Positions 18,592-27,664 of a stretch of 64,000 nucleotides of DNA are shown here, piece after piece. The DNA is from Methanomassiliicoccaceae archaeon (GTDB lineage: Archaea; Thermoplasmatota; Thermoplasmata; Methanomassiliicoccales; Methanomethylophilaceae). The notes beneath the pieces were generated by a model that saw nothing but the letters and a program-made list of their open reading frames with translations, was not told the DNA's origin and did no database searches. Position 1 is the first letter of the stretch, and each line of letters begins with the position of its first letter. The stretch lies in contig PWHV01000022.1 of NCBI GenBank assembly GCA_003555025.1, positions 1 to 64,000 of the forward strand, in the 5' to 3' direction. The position numbers and the translations under genes are program-made.

Positions 18592-19104
18592 ATGGAATTG
18601 AGACAGGCCCTGGCCGACTGCGGCGCCCTGCGCTTCGGCGAGTTCACCCTCGCCTCAGGGGAGAAGAGCGACTATTACGTTGACATAAAGAAAGCGAGCA
18701 CCAGGCCGGAGATCCTCTCCCTCATCGCGGCGGAGATGGACGCACGCCTGGCGGAGAGGCCGGACCGCATCGCCGGCGTGGTGCTGGGATCGATACCGCT
18801 GGCCACCGCCCTGTGCCTGCGCAGCGGCGTGCCGCTGCTCATGGTCCGAAAGGAGCGCAAGGCCCACGGCACCGGCTCCTCGGTGGAGGGCGACCTGCAG
18901 GAGGGCATGAGCGTGCTGGTGGTCGAGGACGTGATAACCTCCGCCGGATCGGTGATCGAGGCGGTGGACCAGCTCCGCTCGCAGGGCGCGGCGGTGGACA
19001 CCGTCATGGCGGTCATCGACCGCGAGGCCGGCGGACGGGAGGCGCTCTGGGGCGAAGGGGTGAAACTGGAGGCGCTGCTGACCGCCAGCGAGCTTCTCGA
19101 CTGA
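18592..19104 (+). CDS. pyrE: Orotate phosphoribosyltransferase
   Basis: Converts orotate and PRPP to orotidine 5'-phosphate in pyrimidine synthesis. It has 170 residues. The PRPP-binding motif is VLVVEDVITSAGS near residues 104-116. The N-terminal FGEFTLASGEKSDYYVD and the flexible catalytic loop MVRKERKAHGTGS match OPRTase. It starts four bases after carS and is followed one base later by the uracil-DNA glycosylase gene. Confidence 0.95.
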   Translation: MELRQALADCGALRFGEFTLASGEKSDYYVDIKKASTRPEILSLIAAEMDARLAERPDRIAGVVLGSIPLATALCLRSGVPLLMVRKERKAHGTGSSVEGDLQEGMSVLVVEDVITSAGSVIEAVDQLRSQGAAVDTVMAVIDREAGGREALWGEGVKLEALLTASELLD

Positions 19105-19105
19105 C

Positions 19106-19633
19106 ATGGAACCGGAGGAGGGATGCAGGCTCTGCGGCCTGCATCAGGGCAGGAGCCGCATCGTGCTGGCCAGCGGCGACCCCGCCGCACGCGTGTGCCT
19201 GGTGGGGGAGGCCCCGGGGGAGAAGGAGGACCGCGAAGGCTCGCCGTTCGTCGGCCGCTCCGGCAAGCTGCTCGACCGCATGCTCGCCGAGGAGGGGGTC
19301 GACCGCTCCAGTCTGCTGATCACCAACACCGTGAAGTGCCGCCCCCCCGGCAACCGCGACCCCCGCCCCGAGGAGATGGCCGCCTGCCGCCCCTTCCTGC
19401 TCAGCGAGCTCGCCGAGCGCGATGCGGTGGTGGCTCTCGGCCGCTCCGCCTGCCGCGCCCTCGCCGGCCTGGAGGCGCCCATGAAGGACATCGTCAACAG
19501 CAGGGTCCCCTTGGACGTGGACGGCAACGAGACCGTGCTCATCCCCACCTACCATCCGGCGGCCTGCATCTACCGCAAAGAGGCCCGCGAGGGGCTGCGG
19601 GAGACGATACGCGCCGTCAAGGGGATGCTCTGA
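19106..19633 (+). CDS. Family 4 uracil-DNA glycosylase (Fe-S)
   Basis: Removes uracil from deaminated DNA. It has 175 residues. Motif A is VGEAPGEKEDREGSPFVGRSG and motif B is PTYHPAA. The 4Fe-4S ligands are Cys7 and Cys10 (CRLC) plus two later Cys in NTVKCRPPGNRDP and MAACRPFL, the family 4 pattern. Its 3' end overlaps the convergent glycosyltransferase gene by 17 bases. Confidence 0.94.
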   Translation: MEPEEGCRLCGLHQGRSRIVLASGDPAARVCLVGEAPGEKEDREGSPFVGRSGKLLDRMLAEEGVDRSSLLITNTVKCRPPGNRDPRPEEMAACRPFLLSELAERDAVVALGRSACRALAGLEAPMKDIVNSRVPLDVDGNETVLIPTYHPAACIYRKEAREGLRETIRAVKGML

Positions 19634-20300
19634 GGAAACGCTTTCTCCACAACGCAAGGAAATTCTCCGAGCCGTCCCTCCATGACGAGAGCTTGACATC
19701 GCCGACACGCTGGCGGTAAGTGATGGGCAGCTCCTTGGCGCGGCACTTCCCCATGGCCTCTATCTTGATCTCCTGGGAGAGCGGCATGCCGTCGAAGCGC
19801 AGCTCGAAGCGGTCCAGCACCTCGCGGCGGAACACCCACATGCCGCTCTGCGAGTCCCTGATGCGAAGGCCGAAGAGCAGGTTCATCGTCTTGGTGAGCA
19901 CCCAGTTGCCGAAGCGGTGCTTGGCGCTCATCGCCCCCTCGTCCATGGCGGCGAAGCGGTCGGTGGTGATGAAGTCCAGCTCCTCGCTGCTAAGAATGTC
20001 GCAGAGGGCCGGTATGTCCTCGGCGGGGTAGGTGCAGTCAGCGTCGAGCGTGGCGATCACGTCGCCCTCGGCGGCGGCGAAGCCGGTCTTGTAGGCGATG
20101 CCGTAGCCGCGCCGCGGCTCCTCCGCCACCCTCGCTCCGCGGGCGCGGGCGATCTCCGGCGTCCCGTCGTCGGACAAGGTGTCCACCACCAGCACATCGT
20201 GCTCGTGGACGCTGCCGGAGAACGCGGAGTCTAGGTCGTCGAGGACCGCGCCGATGGACTCCGCCTCGTTCATGGTGGGGATTATTACCGTTACTCGCAA
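19617..20300 (-). CDS. GT2 glycosyltransferase, dolichol-phosphate mannosyltransferase-like
   Basis: A GT-A fold enzyme of 227 residues. The N-terminus RVTVIIPTMNEAESI binds nucleotide sugar. TLDADCTYPAED is the metal-binding DxD-type motif. DSQSGMWVFRREVL and MPLSQEIKIEAM match the DPM1/DPMS-type subgroup, which makes polyprenyl-phosphate sugars. TTG at 20300 is the apparent start. There are no C-terminal membrane helices, so it would be peripheral to the membrane. It lies beside a second GT2 gene. Confidence 0.85.
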   Translation of the reverse strand: MRVTVIIPTMNEAESIGAVLDDLDSAFSGSVHEHDVLVVDTLSDDGTPEIARARGARVAEEPRRGYGIAYKTGFAAAEGDVIATLDADCTYPAEDIPALCDILSSEELDFITTDRFAAMDEGAMSAKHRFGNWVLTKTMNLLFGLRIRDSQSGMWVFRREVLDRFELRFDGMPLSQEIKIEAMGKCRAKELPITYRQRVGDVKLSSWRDGSENFLALWRKRFLRASP

Positions 20301-20334
20301 AGGAAAACCCAGGCTTAGAAAGGGGTCTTCTTAG

Positions 20335-21138
20335 TTAATCGTTGCTGGCGGGATATCGGTCGCCGAACAGCTTGTAGCTGATGTAACCCATTCCCGCGAA
20401 GAAGGACCTCACCACGAACCAGAAGTTGATGTTCTCATCCCTCAGCATGGTCAGGAGGTTGTAGCTGCTCCACATCGTCTCCGCGTACTTCTCGGTGAGC
20501 TGCTTCCTGCCGGCGCCGTTCCAGAATGTCTGCTCGATGAACCCGTAGATCGTGGTGCGCGTCCGGTTGTAGATCACCGCATTTGGGTTGTAATGGATGG
20601 CGTACCCCTCCTCGGTCGCCCTGATGTTGAAGTCGATGTCCTCGGCGGTGATGAACCACTCGTCGACCTCCCCCACATTCTCGTAGACCTCGCGGCGGTA
20701 GGCGATGTTGCAGCCCGGCCAGCTGCAGTCATTTCCTCGGTTGTAGATCTGCACCCGCGGCAGCTGCTCCCACGACCAGAAGCCGATGTTGATGCTGCGG
20801 CCCACCACGTAATCATGCCCCTCGTCGCGGATGGAGCGGCGGATCTCCTTGAGCCAGAACGGGTTGGCGATGCAATCGCCGTCGGTCAGGGCGATGATGT
20901 CGCCCTCGGCCACGGAGAGGCCGTGATTCATGCTCTCGGCGCGGTTGTCGCCCTCGCAGTAAAGGCTGATGAAGCCGAATGTCCCCTGGTATTCGCGCAC
21001 TATCTCGCGGGTGCGGTCGGTGCTGTCCCCGTCGACGATGACGATCTCCAGCGGCCCCTCCTGCAGAACCAGCGAATCGAGGAGGTCCGCTATGCAGTGC
21101 TCCTCGTTGCGGACCTTGACCACCACGGAGACGAGCAT
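20335..21138 (-). CDS. GT2 glycosyltransferase
   Basis: A 267-residue GT-A enzyme. VSVVVKVRNEEHCIADLL is the nucleotide-binding start, IALTDGDCIANPFWL the DxD motif, and TAEDIDFNIRATEEGY carries the catalytic acid. The C-terminal region has amphipathic segments but no clear membrane helix. Located 34 bases upstream of the DPM1-like gene on the same strand, the pair probably acts on a lipid-linked glycan or surface polymer. Substrate is unknown. Confidence 0.85.
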   Translation of the reverse strand: MLVSVVVKVRNEEHCIADLLDSLVLQEGPLEIVIVDGDSTDRTREIVREYQGTFGFISLYCEGDNRAESMNHGLSVAEGDIIALTDGDCIANPFWLKEIRRSIRDEGHDYVVGRSINIGFWSWEQLPRVQIYNRGNDCSWPGCNIAYRREVYENVGEVDEWFITAEDIDFNIRATEEGYAIHYNPNAVIYNRTRTTIYGFIEQTFWNGAGRKQLTEKYAETMWSSYNLLTMLRDENINFWFVVRSFFAGMGYISYKLFGDRYPASND

Positions 21139-21288
21139 CGACTGGACAACAGAATCATTCTATTTCAAAGATGGCGATAATGCGGCATCGTTGGGTGGGC
21201 ATTCAAGCCCACGGGCCGCGGCACAGGGAACGCGCTGCAGGAAAATGCCTCATGTCTCAGGACGCCAGAAAGCTGGATGCGCCGACAA

Positions 21289-21298
21289 CTTTTAAATA
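21289..21298 (+). promoter_or_regulatory. TATA box of the smc-scpA-scpB operon
   Basis: CTTTTAAATA predicts transcription starting near 21317. That rules out upstream in-frame starts for smc and places an ATG-ATG exactly at the predicted transcript end. Confidence 0.6.
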
Positions 21299-21316
21299 AG
21301 GTCTACTTCTCTTATA

Positions 21317-21427
21317 ATGATGGTCGGGCCAGGCCCGTCCACGATGGGATGCGACAAGCTCAGGCCAGGGATGGGCTTGAGCCTCGCCCCGCTCAAGGGG
21401 TGTGGGAACTGTACCTCAGACAGATAG
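21317..21427 (+). CDS. Possible leaderless upstream ORF overlapping smc start
   Basis: A 36-codon frame starts with ATGATG at the predicted smc transcript start and ends in TAG 21425-21427, inside smc and out of frame with it. The encoded peptide contains CGNC but resembles nothing known. It may be a regulatory leader, or simply a chance frame in GC-rich DNA. A partial hairpin can form around 21358-21383. Confidence 0.25.
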   Translation: MMVGPGPSTMGCDKLRPGMGLSLAPLKGCGNCTSDR

Positions 21428-24400
21428 AGCTTGAGAACTTCAAGTCCTTCGGCGGGAAGCTGACGATACCTCTGCTGGAAGGCTACATGGCCATCACCGG
21501 CCCCAACGGCTCTGGCAAGTCCAACATCGCCGATGCGATCCTCTTCGTCCTCGGGCCCAAGAGCTCCAAGGCCATCCGCGCCGGCAAGCTGCCCGACCTA
21601 ATATTCGACGGCGGCAAGAGCCGCCGACCCGCCGAGCTCACCCGGGTCTCGCTGATATTCGACAACCACGACCGCCTCATACCCTGGGACGCCGACACCG
21701 TGAAGCTCACCAGGACGGTCAAGCTCTCCTCCTCCGGCGAAGGCTACAACTCCTATTTCTATGTGAACGACCACCGCTCCTCGCTGGGGGAGTTCGACGA
21801 GCTGCTCTCCAGCGCCAGGATATCCGCCGAGGGCTACAACCTGGTGCAGCAGGGGGACGTGACCCGCATCGTGGAGATGGGCAACCTGGAGAGGCGCAGG
21901 GTGCTGGACAACATGTCGGGAATCGCGCGCTTCGACGCGGACATCGCCAAGGCGGAGGAGGAGCGGGCGGAGACCGAGGAGAACCTGGACCGCATATCCA
22001 TCATCAAGAAGGAGCTGGAGGCGCAGCTGGAGCAGCTGGAGCAGGAGCGTGCCGAGGCCCGACGCTACCTGGACACCAAGGCGGAGCTGGACCTGGCCAA
22101 GGCGCAGCTGGCCCACAAGAGTCTGGAGCTGGCGCGCTCGGAGGCCGGGTCCGCCGAGGAGCAGATCCACTCCTACGACAACGAGATCGCTTCCCTGGAG
22201 GAGAAGCGCCGCCAACTCTTGGAAGAGGCGGCCGCATTCGAGGAGGAGAAGGGGCGCTGGGAGCAGGAGATGGAGTCCCGCGGCGGGGACGAGTACCGCG
22301 CCCTCAAGGACAAGAGGGACGAGCTGATGGTGGAGGCCGCCCGGCGCAAGGACCGCGCCGAGAGGGCGGAGTCCGACATCGCCGAGGTGGATGGCAGGGC
22401 GGCCGAGGCCGAGGAGGAGCGGCAGGCCTTGGACGCTGAGGAGGGGGAGGCGAAGACCGCCCGCGCCGCCGCCTCCGACCGCAAGGAGGCCGCCGTGGAG
22501 GAGAGGGACTCGCTGCAGGGGAGGCTGGAGACGCTGCGCCAGGAGATAGATTCCCGCGGCGGGGAGCTGGCCAGGCTGCAGGAGGAGACCGCCGCCGCCG
22601 AGGCGGAGATCGAGGAGTGCCGCGAGGCGCAGCACGCATTGACCCTGGAGCGCGGGAGCCTGGAATCGCGGATCGAGGCCTTGGAGAGGGAGCGCTCCTC
22701 CCTGGAGGAGGACATCGAGACCGCCAAGTTCGAGGCCCAGGACGCCGAGTGGCAGATGCGGGAGCTGCGCACCAGCGAAGGGGAGTCCGCCCGCCGCGCC
22801 CAGGAGCTCGCCGGAACCCTGCGCGACCTCAAACAGGAGGAGAGTCGCTGCGCCCAGGACGAGAAGGACCTGCGCCAGGCCGTCTATCGCCTCGAGAGGG
22901 AGTACAACTCTCTCAAGGCGGAGAAGGAGGCCGCCGAGAACCTGCAGAAAGGGTACAACCGGGCGGTGGCCGCCGTCCTGGAGGCGAGGGATCGCGGCAG
23001 CATAAAGGGCATCCATGGCACCATAGCGGAGCTGGCGGAGGCGGAGGAGCGCTTCGAGACCGCTGTGGCCGTCGCCGCCGGCGGGAGGATGCAGGCCATC
23101 ATCGTCGACGATGACCAGGTGGCCTCGGAGGCCATCGCCATGCTGAAGAGGAGCAAGGCGGGACGCGCCACCTTCCTGCCGCTGAGCAAGATGCAGGAGG
23201 GGCGGCCGCGGGCCAAGGCCATCATGGCCGCCGAGCGCGCGATCGGCTACGCCATCGACCTGGTCAGCTTCGACCCCGCCTACCGGGCCGCCTTCTGGCA
23301 CGTGCTCAGCGACACCGTGGTCGCCGAGGACCTGCCGTCGGCGCGCGACCTGATGGGCGGGGTGAGGATAGTCACCCTCGAGGGGGAGCTGATCGAGGCC
23401 GCCGGCGCCATGGTCGGCGGCAGCGTCGCCAAGCAGGGGATGCGCTTCGGCTCCGCCGCCGCCGGCAGGCTGGAGAAGGTGGCCGAGGAGCTGCGCCACG
23501 CCTCCGAGGAGGCGGAGCGGGCGCAGACCGAGCTGCGGACCTTGACCGAGAGGATGCGGGCCATGGAGGAGGAGCTCCGCGAAGCTTCGTCGTCCAGCCG
23601 CGACTTCGAGGAGGGGATGGGCCGCCTGGAGCGCAAGCGCGACGAGGCCCGCCAGCGCCGCGACCAGGCGAAGGAGAGGCTGGAGGCCGTCAAGCAGGAG
23701 GCCTCCGGCGAGGAGAGCTCGCTGCAGGCCAAGGACGAGGAGCTGCGCCGCTGCGCCGCTTCGCTGCAGGAGTCGCGCGGCCGGCGGGACGCCTTGAAGG
23801 AGGAGATGCTCCAGCTCGCGCCCGAGGAGGTCCAGTTACAGCTCAACGAGCTGCAGCAAGCGCTCATCGAGGCGGAGCGCGCCGCCAGCGACACCGCCGC
23901 GTCGCTGCGGGAGGCTGATTCCCGCCTGGTATCCCTGTCGGAGCGCCGCCAGGAGAACGAGGGGGAGGCGCTGCGCCTGGAGGAGAGGGCGGCCTCCCTG
24001 CGCCGGGAACGCGACCAGGCCCGCGAGGAGGAGAGCGCCATACGCACCGAGATGGCCGCCGTCAAGGGGATGATGCAGTCCATGGAGAACGAGCTGCGCG
24101 AGCTGAGGGACAAGCGCGACGACGCCTACCGCAAGTCGGTGGCGCGCTCCTCTGAGGCGGACTCGATGAAGGACCGCATCGACACCAAGAGGGACTTCCA
24201 GACCGGCCTGCGGCTGCGGCACGAGCAGGCGATGCAACGGGTCGCCCAACTGGAGAATGAGCTGGAGGCGTTCTCCGTGGAGGTGGAGCCGCCGCTGCCG
24301 TCGATGGACAGCATCCGCGGCCGCATCCGCCGCCACGAGTCTTCGCTGGAGGCGATGGGCAACGTCAACCTGCGCGCCATCGAGGACCACGAGGAGAAGA

Positions 24401-24990
24401 GCGGCCGCCACGCCCGCATGCTGGAAGAGGTGGAGAGGCTGGAGGCCCAGCGCCAGGAGCTGCTCGCGCTGATGGAGGCCCTCAACGAGGAGAAGAAGAA
24501 GGTCTTCGACGGCGTCTTCAAGGCCGTCGATGCCAACTTCCGCGAGGTGTACGCCGACCTCTCCGGCGGCGGCGATGCCTACCTCTCCCTGGAGGACCCT
24601 CAGGAGCCCTTCAAGGGAGGCCTGATGATAAACGCCAAGCCCAAGAACGGCAAGCTGCTGCGCCTGGAGGCCCTCAGCGGCGGGGAGAAGAGCCTCACCG
24701 CCCTGGCGTTCATATTCGCCCTGCAGGATCACCAGCCCTCGCCCTTCTATCTCCTGGACGAGGTGGACATGTTCCTGGACTCGGTGAACGCCGAGATGGT
24801 CGCCCGCCGCGTGAAGCAGAGCTGCGCCAAGGCGCAGTTCGTGCAGATATCGCTGCGCAAGGTGACCCTGGGCAAGGCCGACCACCTCATGGGCGTCACT
24901 CGGCAGCCCAACGGCGTGAGCAAGGTGATAATGCAGCCTGAATTCCCCGAGGTCGCCCGCAAGCTCGGGGATGCGGAGGGGAGCGCATGA
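21409..24990 (+). CDS. smc: Chromosome segregation ATPase SMC
   Basis: The condensin core ATPase, about 1,193 residues. The head has Walker A GPNGSGKS (31-38) in the N-terminal lobe. The C-terminal lobe has signature LSGGEKSLTALAF and Walker B PFYLLDEVDMFLD. Between them are two long coiled coils flanking a hinge near residues 520-680 (GSIKGIHGTIAELAEA). The family N-terminus is MYLRQIELENFKSFG, which needs CTG 21409 as start, six bases after GGGGTG. GTG 21400 and ATG 21349 are alternatives. It overlaps scpA by four bases. Confidence 0.95.
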   Translation: MYLRQIELENFKSFGGKLTIPLLEGYMAITGPNGSGKSNIADAILFVLGPKSSKAIRAGKLPDLIFDGGKSRRPAELTRVSLIFDNHDRLIPWDADTVKLTRTVKLSSSGEGYNSYFYVNDHRSSLGEFDELLSSARISAEGYNLVQQGDVTRIVEMGNLERRRVLDNMSGIARFDADIAKAEEERAETEENLDRISIIKKELEAQLEQLEQERAEARRYLDTKAELDLAKAQLAHKSLELARSEAGSAEEQIHSYDNEIASLEEKRRQLLEEAAAFEEEKGRWEQEMESRGGDEYRALKDKRDELMVEAARRKDRAERAESDIAEVDGRAAEAEEERQALDAEEGEAKTARAAASDRKEAAVEERDSLQGRLETLRQEIDSRGGELARLQEETAAAEAEIEECREAQHALTLERGSLESRIEALERERSSLEEDIETAKFEAQDAEWQMRELRTSEGESARRAQELAGTLRDLKQEESRCAQDEKDLRQAVYRLEREYNSLKAEKEAAENLQKGYNRAVAAVLEARDRGSIKGIHGTIAELAEAEERFETAVAVAAGGRMQAIIVDDDQVASEAIAMLKRSKAGRATFLPLSKMQEGRPRAKAIMAAERAIGYAIDLVSFDPAYRAAFWHVLSDTVVAEDLPSARDLMGGVRIVTLEGELIEAAGAMVGGSVAKQGMRFGSAAAGRLEKVAEELRHASEEAERAQTELRTLTERMRAMEEELREASSSSRDFEEGMGRLERKRDEARQRRDQAKERLEAVKQEASGEESSLQAKDEELRRCAASLQESRGRRDALKEEMLQLAPEEVQLQLNELQQALIEAERAASDTAASLREADSRLVSLSERRQENEGEALRLEERAASLRRERDQAREEESAIRTEMAAVKGMMQSMENELRELRDKRDDAYRKSVARSSEADSMKDRIDTKRDFQTGLRLRHEQAMQRVAQLENELEAFSVEVEPPLPSMDSIRGRIRRHESSLEAMGNVNLRAIEDHEEKSGRHARMLEEVERLEAQRQELLALMEALNEEKKKVFDGVFKAVDANFREVYADLSGGGDAYLSLEDPQEPFKGGLMINAKPKNGKLLRLEALSGGEKSLTALAFIFALQDHQPSPFYLLDEVDMFLDSVNAEMVARRVKQSCAKAQFVQISLRKVTLGKADHLMGVTRQPNGVSKVIMQPEFPEVARKLGDAEGSA

Positions 24991-25853
24991 CAGCGAGGAT
25001 AGACGGAACGGTGCTGGAGCACCTGATGTTCCACCAGTCCCTGGTGGACGACGAGCAGGACAACGAGAACATCCACCGCTACCTGGGGATACTGGAGCGG
25101 GAGGAGGGGGAGTCACTCTGCGACCCGGTGGACGAGGCGATACGCTCGGCCTTCGACCTGGTGCTCAACCACGGCATGGACCCCTGGTCCATAGACCTCT
25201 TGGAGTTCACCCGACTCTACTCGGCGAGGATGGGCGAGGAGCGCCTCGACCTGATCGTCGCCGGAAAGCTGGTGCACATGGCCTGGCGAATCCTCCGCCT
25301 GCAGAGCGAGGAGGTCGTCAGCGAGAAGGAGCGCCACGACCGCCCGTTCATGGAGTGGGACGTGGAGGCGATGTCGGAAGCGCTGTTCGAGGAGGGAGAG
25401 GGCCTGATGCCGGCGCCGGCGGTGCTGACCCCCGCGCTGCGCCGCCGCGAGCTGCGCCCGGTGTCGCTGATGGAGCTGCTGGACGCCTTCGAGGACGCCC
25501 GCCGCGAGATGGAGAGGCAGAGGCAGCGCGAGGCCCGGCCCCGCAAGGAGGTGAAGAGGTTCAGCAACCAGGCCCACGACGAGGACATGGAGAAGGACGT
25601 GGAGGAGGTCTGGCAGCGCGTGCAGAGGCTGGGGGCGGGCCCCATATCGGTCCGTGACCTGATGGGCCCCGACCACGACCGCAACATCTCCACCTTCGTG
25701 GCGCTGCTCTTCCTGGTGCGCAACGGGCTGCTGGCGGCCTGGCAGGATGACCTTCCTCGGGGCGAGGCCTTCGTGGAGATCAAGGTGGACTGGATGGAGG
25801 GCAGCGTCGAGGACGCCGTCCTCTCTGAGGCGGACGACAAGCTGGTGATGTGA
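24987..25853 (+). CDS. scpA: Segregation and condensation protein A
   Basis: Kleisin subunit that bridges the SMC heads, 288 residues. The N-terminal part (DLVLNHGMDPWSIDLLEFTRLY, then KLVHMAWRILRLQSEEV) is the SMC-neck binding region; the middle is acidic and variable; the C-terminus (ISTFVALLFLVRNGLLAAWQDD) is the winged helix that contacts the SMC cap. Start ATG 24987 overlaps the smc stop (ATGA), and scpB follows with no gap. Confidence 0.92.
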   Translation: MTARIDGTVLEHLMFHQSLVDDEQDNENIHRYLGILEREEGESLCDPVDEAIRSAFDLVLNHGMDPWSIDLLEFTRLYSARMGEERLDLIVAGKLVHMAWRILRLQSEEVVSEKERHDRPFMEWDVEAMSEALFEEGEGLMPAPAVLTPALRRRELRPVSLMELLDAFEDARREMERQRQREARPRKEVKRFSNQAHDEDMEKDVEEVWQRVQRLGAGPISVRDLMGPDHDRNISTFVALLFLVRNGLLAAWQDDLPRGEAFVEIKVDWMEGSVEDAVLSEADDKLVM

Positions 25854-26357
25854 TTGGAGCCCAAGGCGCTGCTGGAGGCGGTGCTCTTCGCCTCTCATGA
25901 GGGCCTGCGGCCGGTGGACCTCTCCGATGCCACCGGCCTCAGCGAGAAGGAGGTGCGCGACGGCCTCCGCCGACTTCAAGCCGATTACGAGGAGAGGGGC
26001 TCCGCCCTCAAGGTGCTGCGCTCCTCGGGGCGCTACTCGATATGCCTGCGCGACGAGTACCTGCCCTACGGGCAGCAGTTCTCCCCTCCCGATGTGCCGC
26101 CGTCGGCGCTGCGCACGGCGGCGATGATAGCCTACCATCAACCGGTGGAGCAGAGCGAGCTCTGCCGCAACCTCGGCTCCCGGGTCTATGACGACGTGCG
26201 CAGGCTGAGGGAGCTGGGCCTGATCGACGCCAAGAAGAAAGGGCAGACCCTGGAGCTGCGGACCAACCGCCGTTTCTCGGAGCATTTCGGCATCGATGCC
26301 CGCAGCCGCGAGGACATCAAGCGATGGATGGACTCCGCCAAGGACCGCCAAGCATAG
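25854..26357 (+). CDS. scpB: Segregation and condensation protein B
   Basis: Tandem winged-helix dimer that binds the central part of ScpA, 167 residues. LLEAVLFASHEGLRPVDLSD is the typical first winged helix and LRTAAMIAYHQPVEQSELCR the start of the second; GLIDAKKKGQTLELRTNRRFSEHFG ends it. The start is TTG 25854, immediately after the scpA stop, with GGTGAT upstream. Together the three genes encode a complete SMC-ScpAB condensin. Confidence 0.92.
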   Translation: MEPKALLEAVLFASHEGLRPVDLSDATGLSEKEVRDGLRRLQADYEERGSALKVLRSSGRYSICLRDEYLPYGQQFSPPDVPPSALRTAAMIAYHQPVEQSELCRNLGSRVYDDVRRLRELGLIDAKKKGQTLELRTNRRFSEHFGIDARSREDIKRWMDSAKDRQA

Positions 26358-26361
26358 AAAA

Positions 26362-26370
26362 GATTTAAAA
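26362..26370 (+). promoter_or_regulatory. TATA box of the Lsm gene
   Basis: GATTTAAAA lies about 35 bases before ATG 26400, giving a leader of roughly 10 bases. Confidence 0.55.
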
Positions 26371-26399
26371 AGCTAGTTCAGCTTTCTCGATTGATTTAA

Positions 26400-26615
26400 A
26401 TGGTCATGCCTCTCGCTTTAATGGAGAAGTCTTTGGACAAGAGAATTTCCCTGCTGCTTAAGGACAGCCGGATGCTGGAGGGCAAACTCACCGGTTTCGA
26501 CGACTACATGAACATGGTCCTGGAGGACACCGAGGAGTTCAACACTGACCAGAACCGACGCCTCGGCACCGTGGTGCTGCGCGGCAACAACGTTGTCAGC
26601 TTATCGACGCTATGA
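26400..26615 (+). CDS. Sm-like archaeal protein (Lsm)
   Basis: Small RNA-binding ring protein, 71 residues. Sm motif 1 spans KRISLLLKDSRMLEGKLTGFDDYMNMVLED, and Sm motif 2 is VVLRGNNVVSLS. Archaeal Lsm proteins form heptamers that bind U-rich RNA. Two in-frame ATGs (26400, 26406) are possible starts. The nucleotidylyltransferase gene begins ten bases later and may share its transcript. Confidence 0.93.
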   Translation: MVMPLALMEKSLDKRISLLLKDSRMLEGKLTGFDDYMNMVLEDTEEFNTDQNRRLGTVVLRGNNVVSLSTL

Positions 26616-26624
26616 GCGGATGAG

Positions 26625-27491
26625 ATGAAGGCGGTCATTCTCGCAGGGGGCAAGGGCACCCGGTTGCGGCCTCTCACGTTGAGCATGCCCAAGCCCTTGG
26701 TGCCCCTGGCGGGGAAGCCCCTGGTGCGCCACATAATCGACTCCCTGCCCGCCGAGGTGGACGAGGTCCTGCTGGCGGTCAATTATATGAAGGGGAGGCT
26801 GCAGGAGTACTTCGAGACCGCCGAGCTGCCGGTGAAGGTCCGCCTGGTGGAGGAGAATCGCCCCCTGGGCACCGGCGGGGCGTTGAAGAACCTGCGGGAG
26901 CACATCGACGGCACCTTCCTGGCGTTCAACGGCGACATCGTCAGCTCCTTGGACGTGAGCGAGATGCTGCGCCAGCACCGCTCCCGCGGCGGAATCGGCA
27001 CCATAGCGCTGTGGAGGGTGGAGGACCCCAGCGCCTACGGCGTGGCGGCCCTCGACGGCCACCGCATCACATCATTCCAGGAGAAGCCCCCGCCGGGCGA
27101 GGAGCTCTCCGACCTCATCAACGCCGGGGTCTACGTCTTCGAGCCGGAGGTCCTCGAGCACATACCCGACGGCGTGGTCAGCCTGGAGAAGGAGGTCTTC
27201 CCCCGCATTCTGGACCTCGGCATGAACGGGCACCTCTTCGAGGGTCACTGGGTGGACTGCGGCACCCGCTCCAGCTACCTGGAGGCGCAGAATGTGCTGC
27301 TGCGCGCCGCCGGGCCGGAGGAGAACGTCTTCTGCGAGGGCGCCCAGGTCTCGTCCGGGGCTCAACTCGAGGACTGCGCGGTGCTCTCCCGGGCGGAGGT
27401 GGCCCCCGGCGCGGTGCTGCGCCGCACCATAGTCTGTCCCGGTGCCAAGGTCGGCGCCGGGCAGAAGGTGTACGATAAGATATACCGTTGA
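26625..27491 (+). CDS. Sugar-phosphate nucleotidylyltransferase (mannose-1-phosphate guanylyltransferase-like)
   Basis: Forms an NDP-sugar from a sugar 1-phosphate and NTP, 288 residues. The N-terminal pyrophosphorylase motif is AGGKGTRLRPLT (7-18), followed by MPKPLVPLAGKPL; RPLGTGGALKN and FNGDIVSS complete the active site. The C-terminus from about 230 is a short left-handed beta-helix (hexapeptide-like repeats), without the full acetyltransferase domain of GlmU. The closest known class is archaeal GDP-mannose pyrophosphorylase, though the nucleotide is uncertain. Confidence 0.87.
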   Translation: MKAVILAGGKGTRLRPLTLSMPKPLVPLAGKPLVRHIIDSLPAEVDEVLLAVNYMKGRLQEYFETAELPVKVRLVEENRPLGTGGALKNLREHIDGTFLAFNGDIVSSLDVSEMLRQHRSRGGIGTIALWRVEDPSAYGVAALDGHRITSFQEKPPPGEELSDLINAGVYVFEPEVLEHIPDGVVSLEKEVFPRILDLGMNGHLFEGHWVDCGTRSSYLEAQNVLLRAAGPEENVFCEGAQVSSGAQLEDCAVLSRAEVAPGAVLRRTIVCPGAKVGAGQKVYDKIYR

Positions 27492-27582
27492 GGCATCTTA
27501 GATAAATGTTCTGGCACCTTACCCTTCCCCGATCCAGCGCTTGAATTTATCGGGCGGTCACGCCGCAGACGGCCAAGAAAAA

Positions 27583-27634
27583 ATATAGAGATTATATATC
27601 CTATATAGATGACCGCCATAGCTGATAAATATGC
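27583..27634 (+). promoter_or_regulatory. AT-rich promoter and palindrome upstream of the ABC transporter operon
   Basis: Within a 173-base gap, ATATAG and CTATAT form an inverted repeat around an AT-rich core, and a second TATA-like element (GATAAATATG) lies near 27623. This looks like a promoter with an operator, perhaps for a metal- or anion-sensing repressor. The regulator is unknown. Confidence 0.4.
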
Positions 27635-27664
27635 AATCATCGGTCAAGCGTTGACCTGATCGCG

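Noticed and set aside
21598-23499. 633-codon minus-strand frame inside smc
   Set aside because: It is rich in Leu/Gly/Arg/Val as expected from the complement of coiled-coil codons. SMC on the plus strand is unambiguous.
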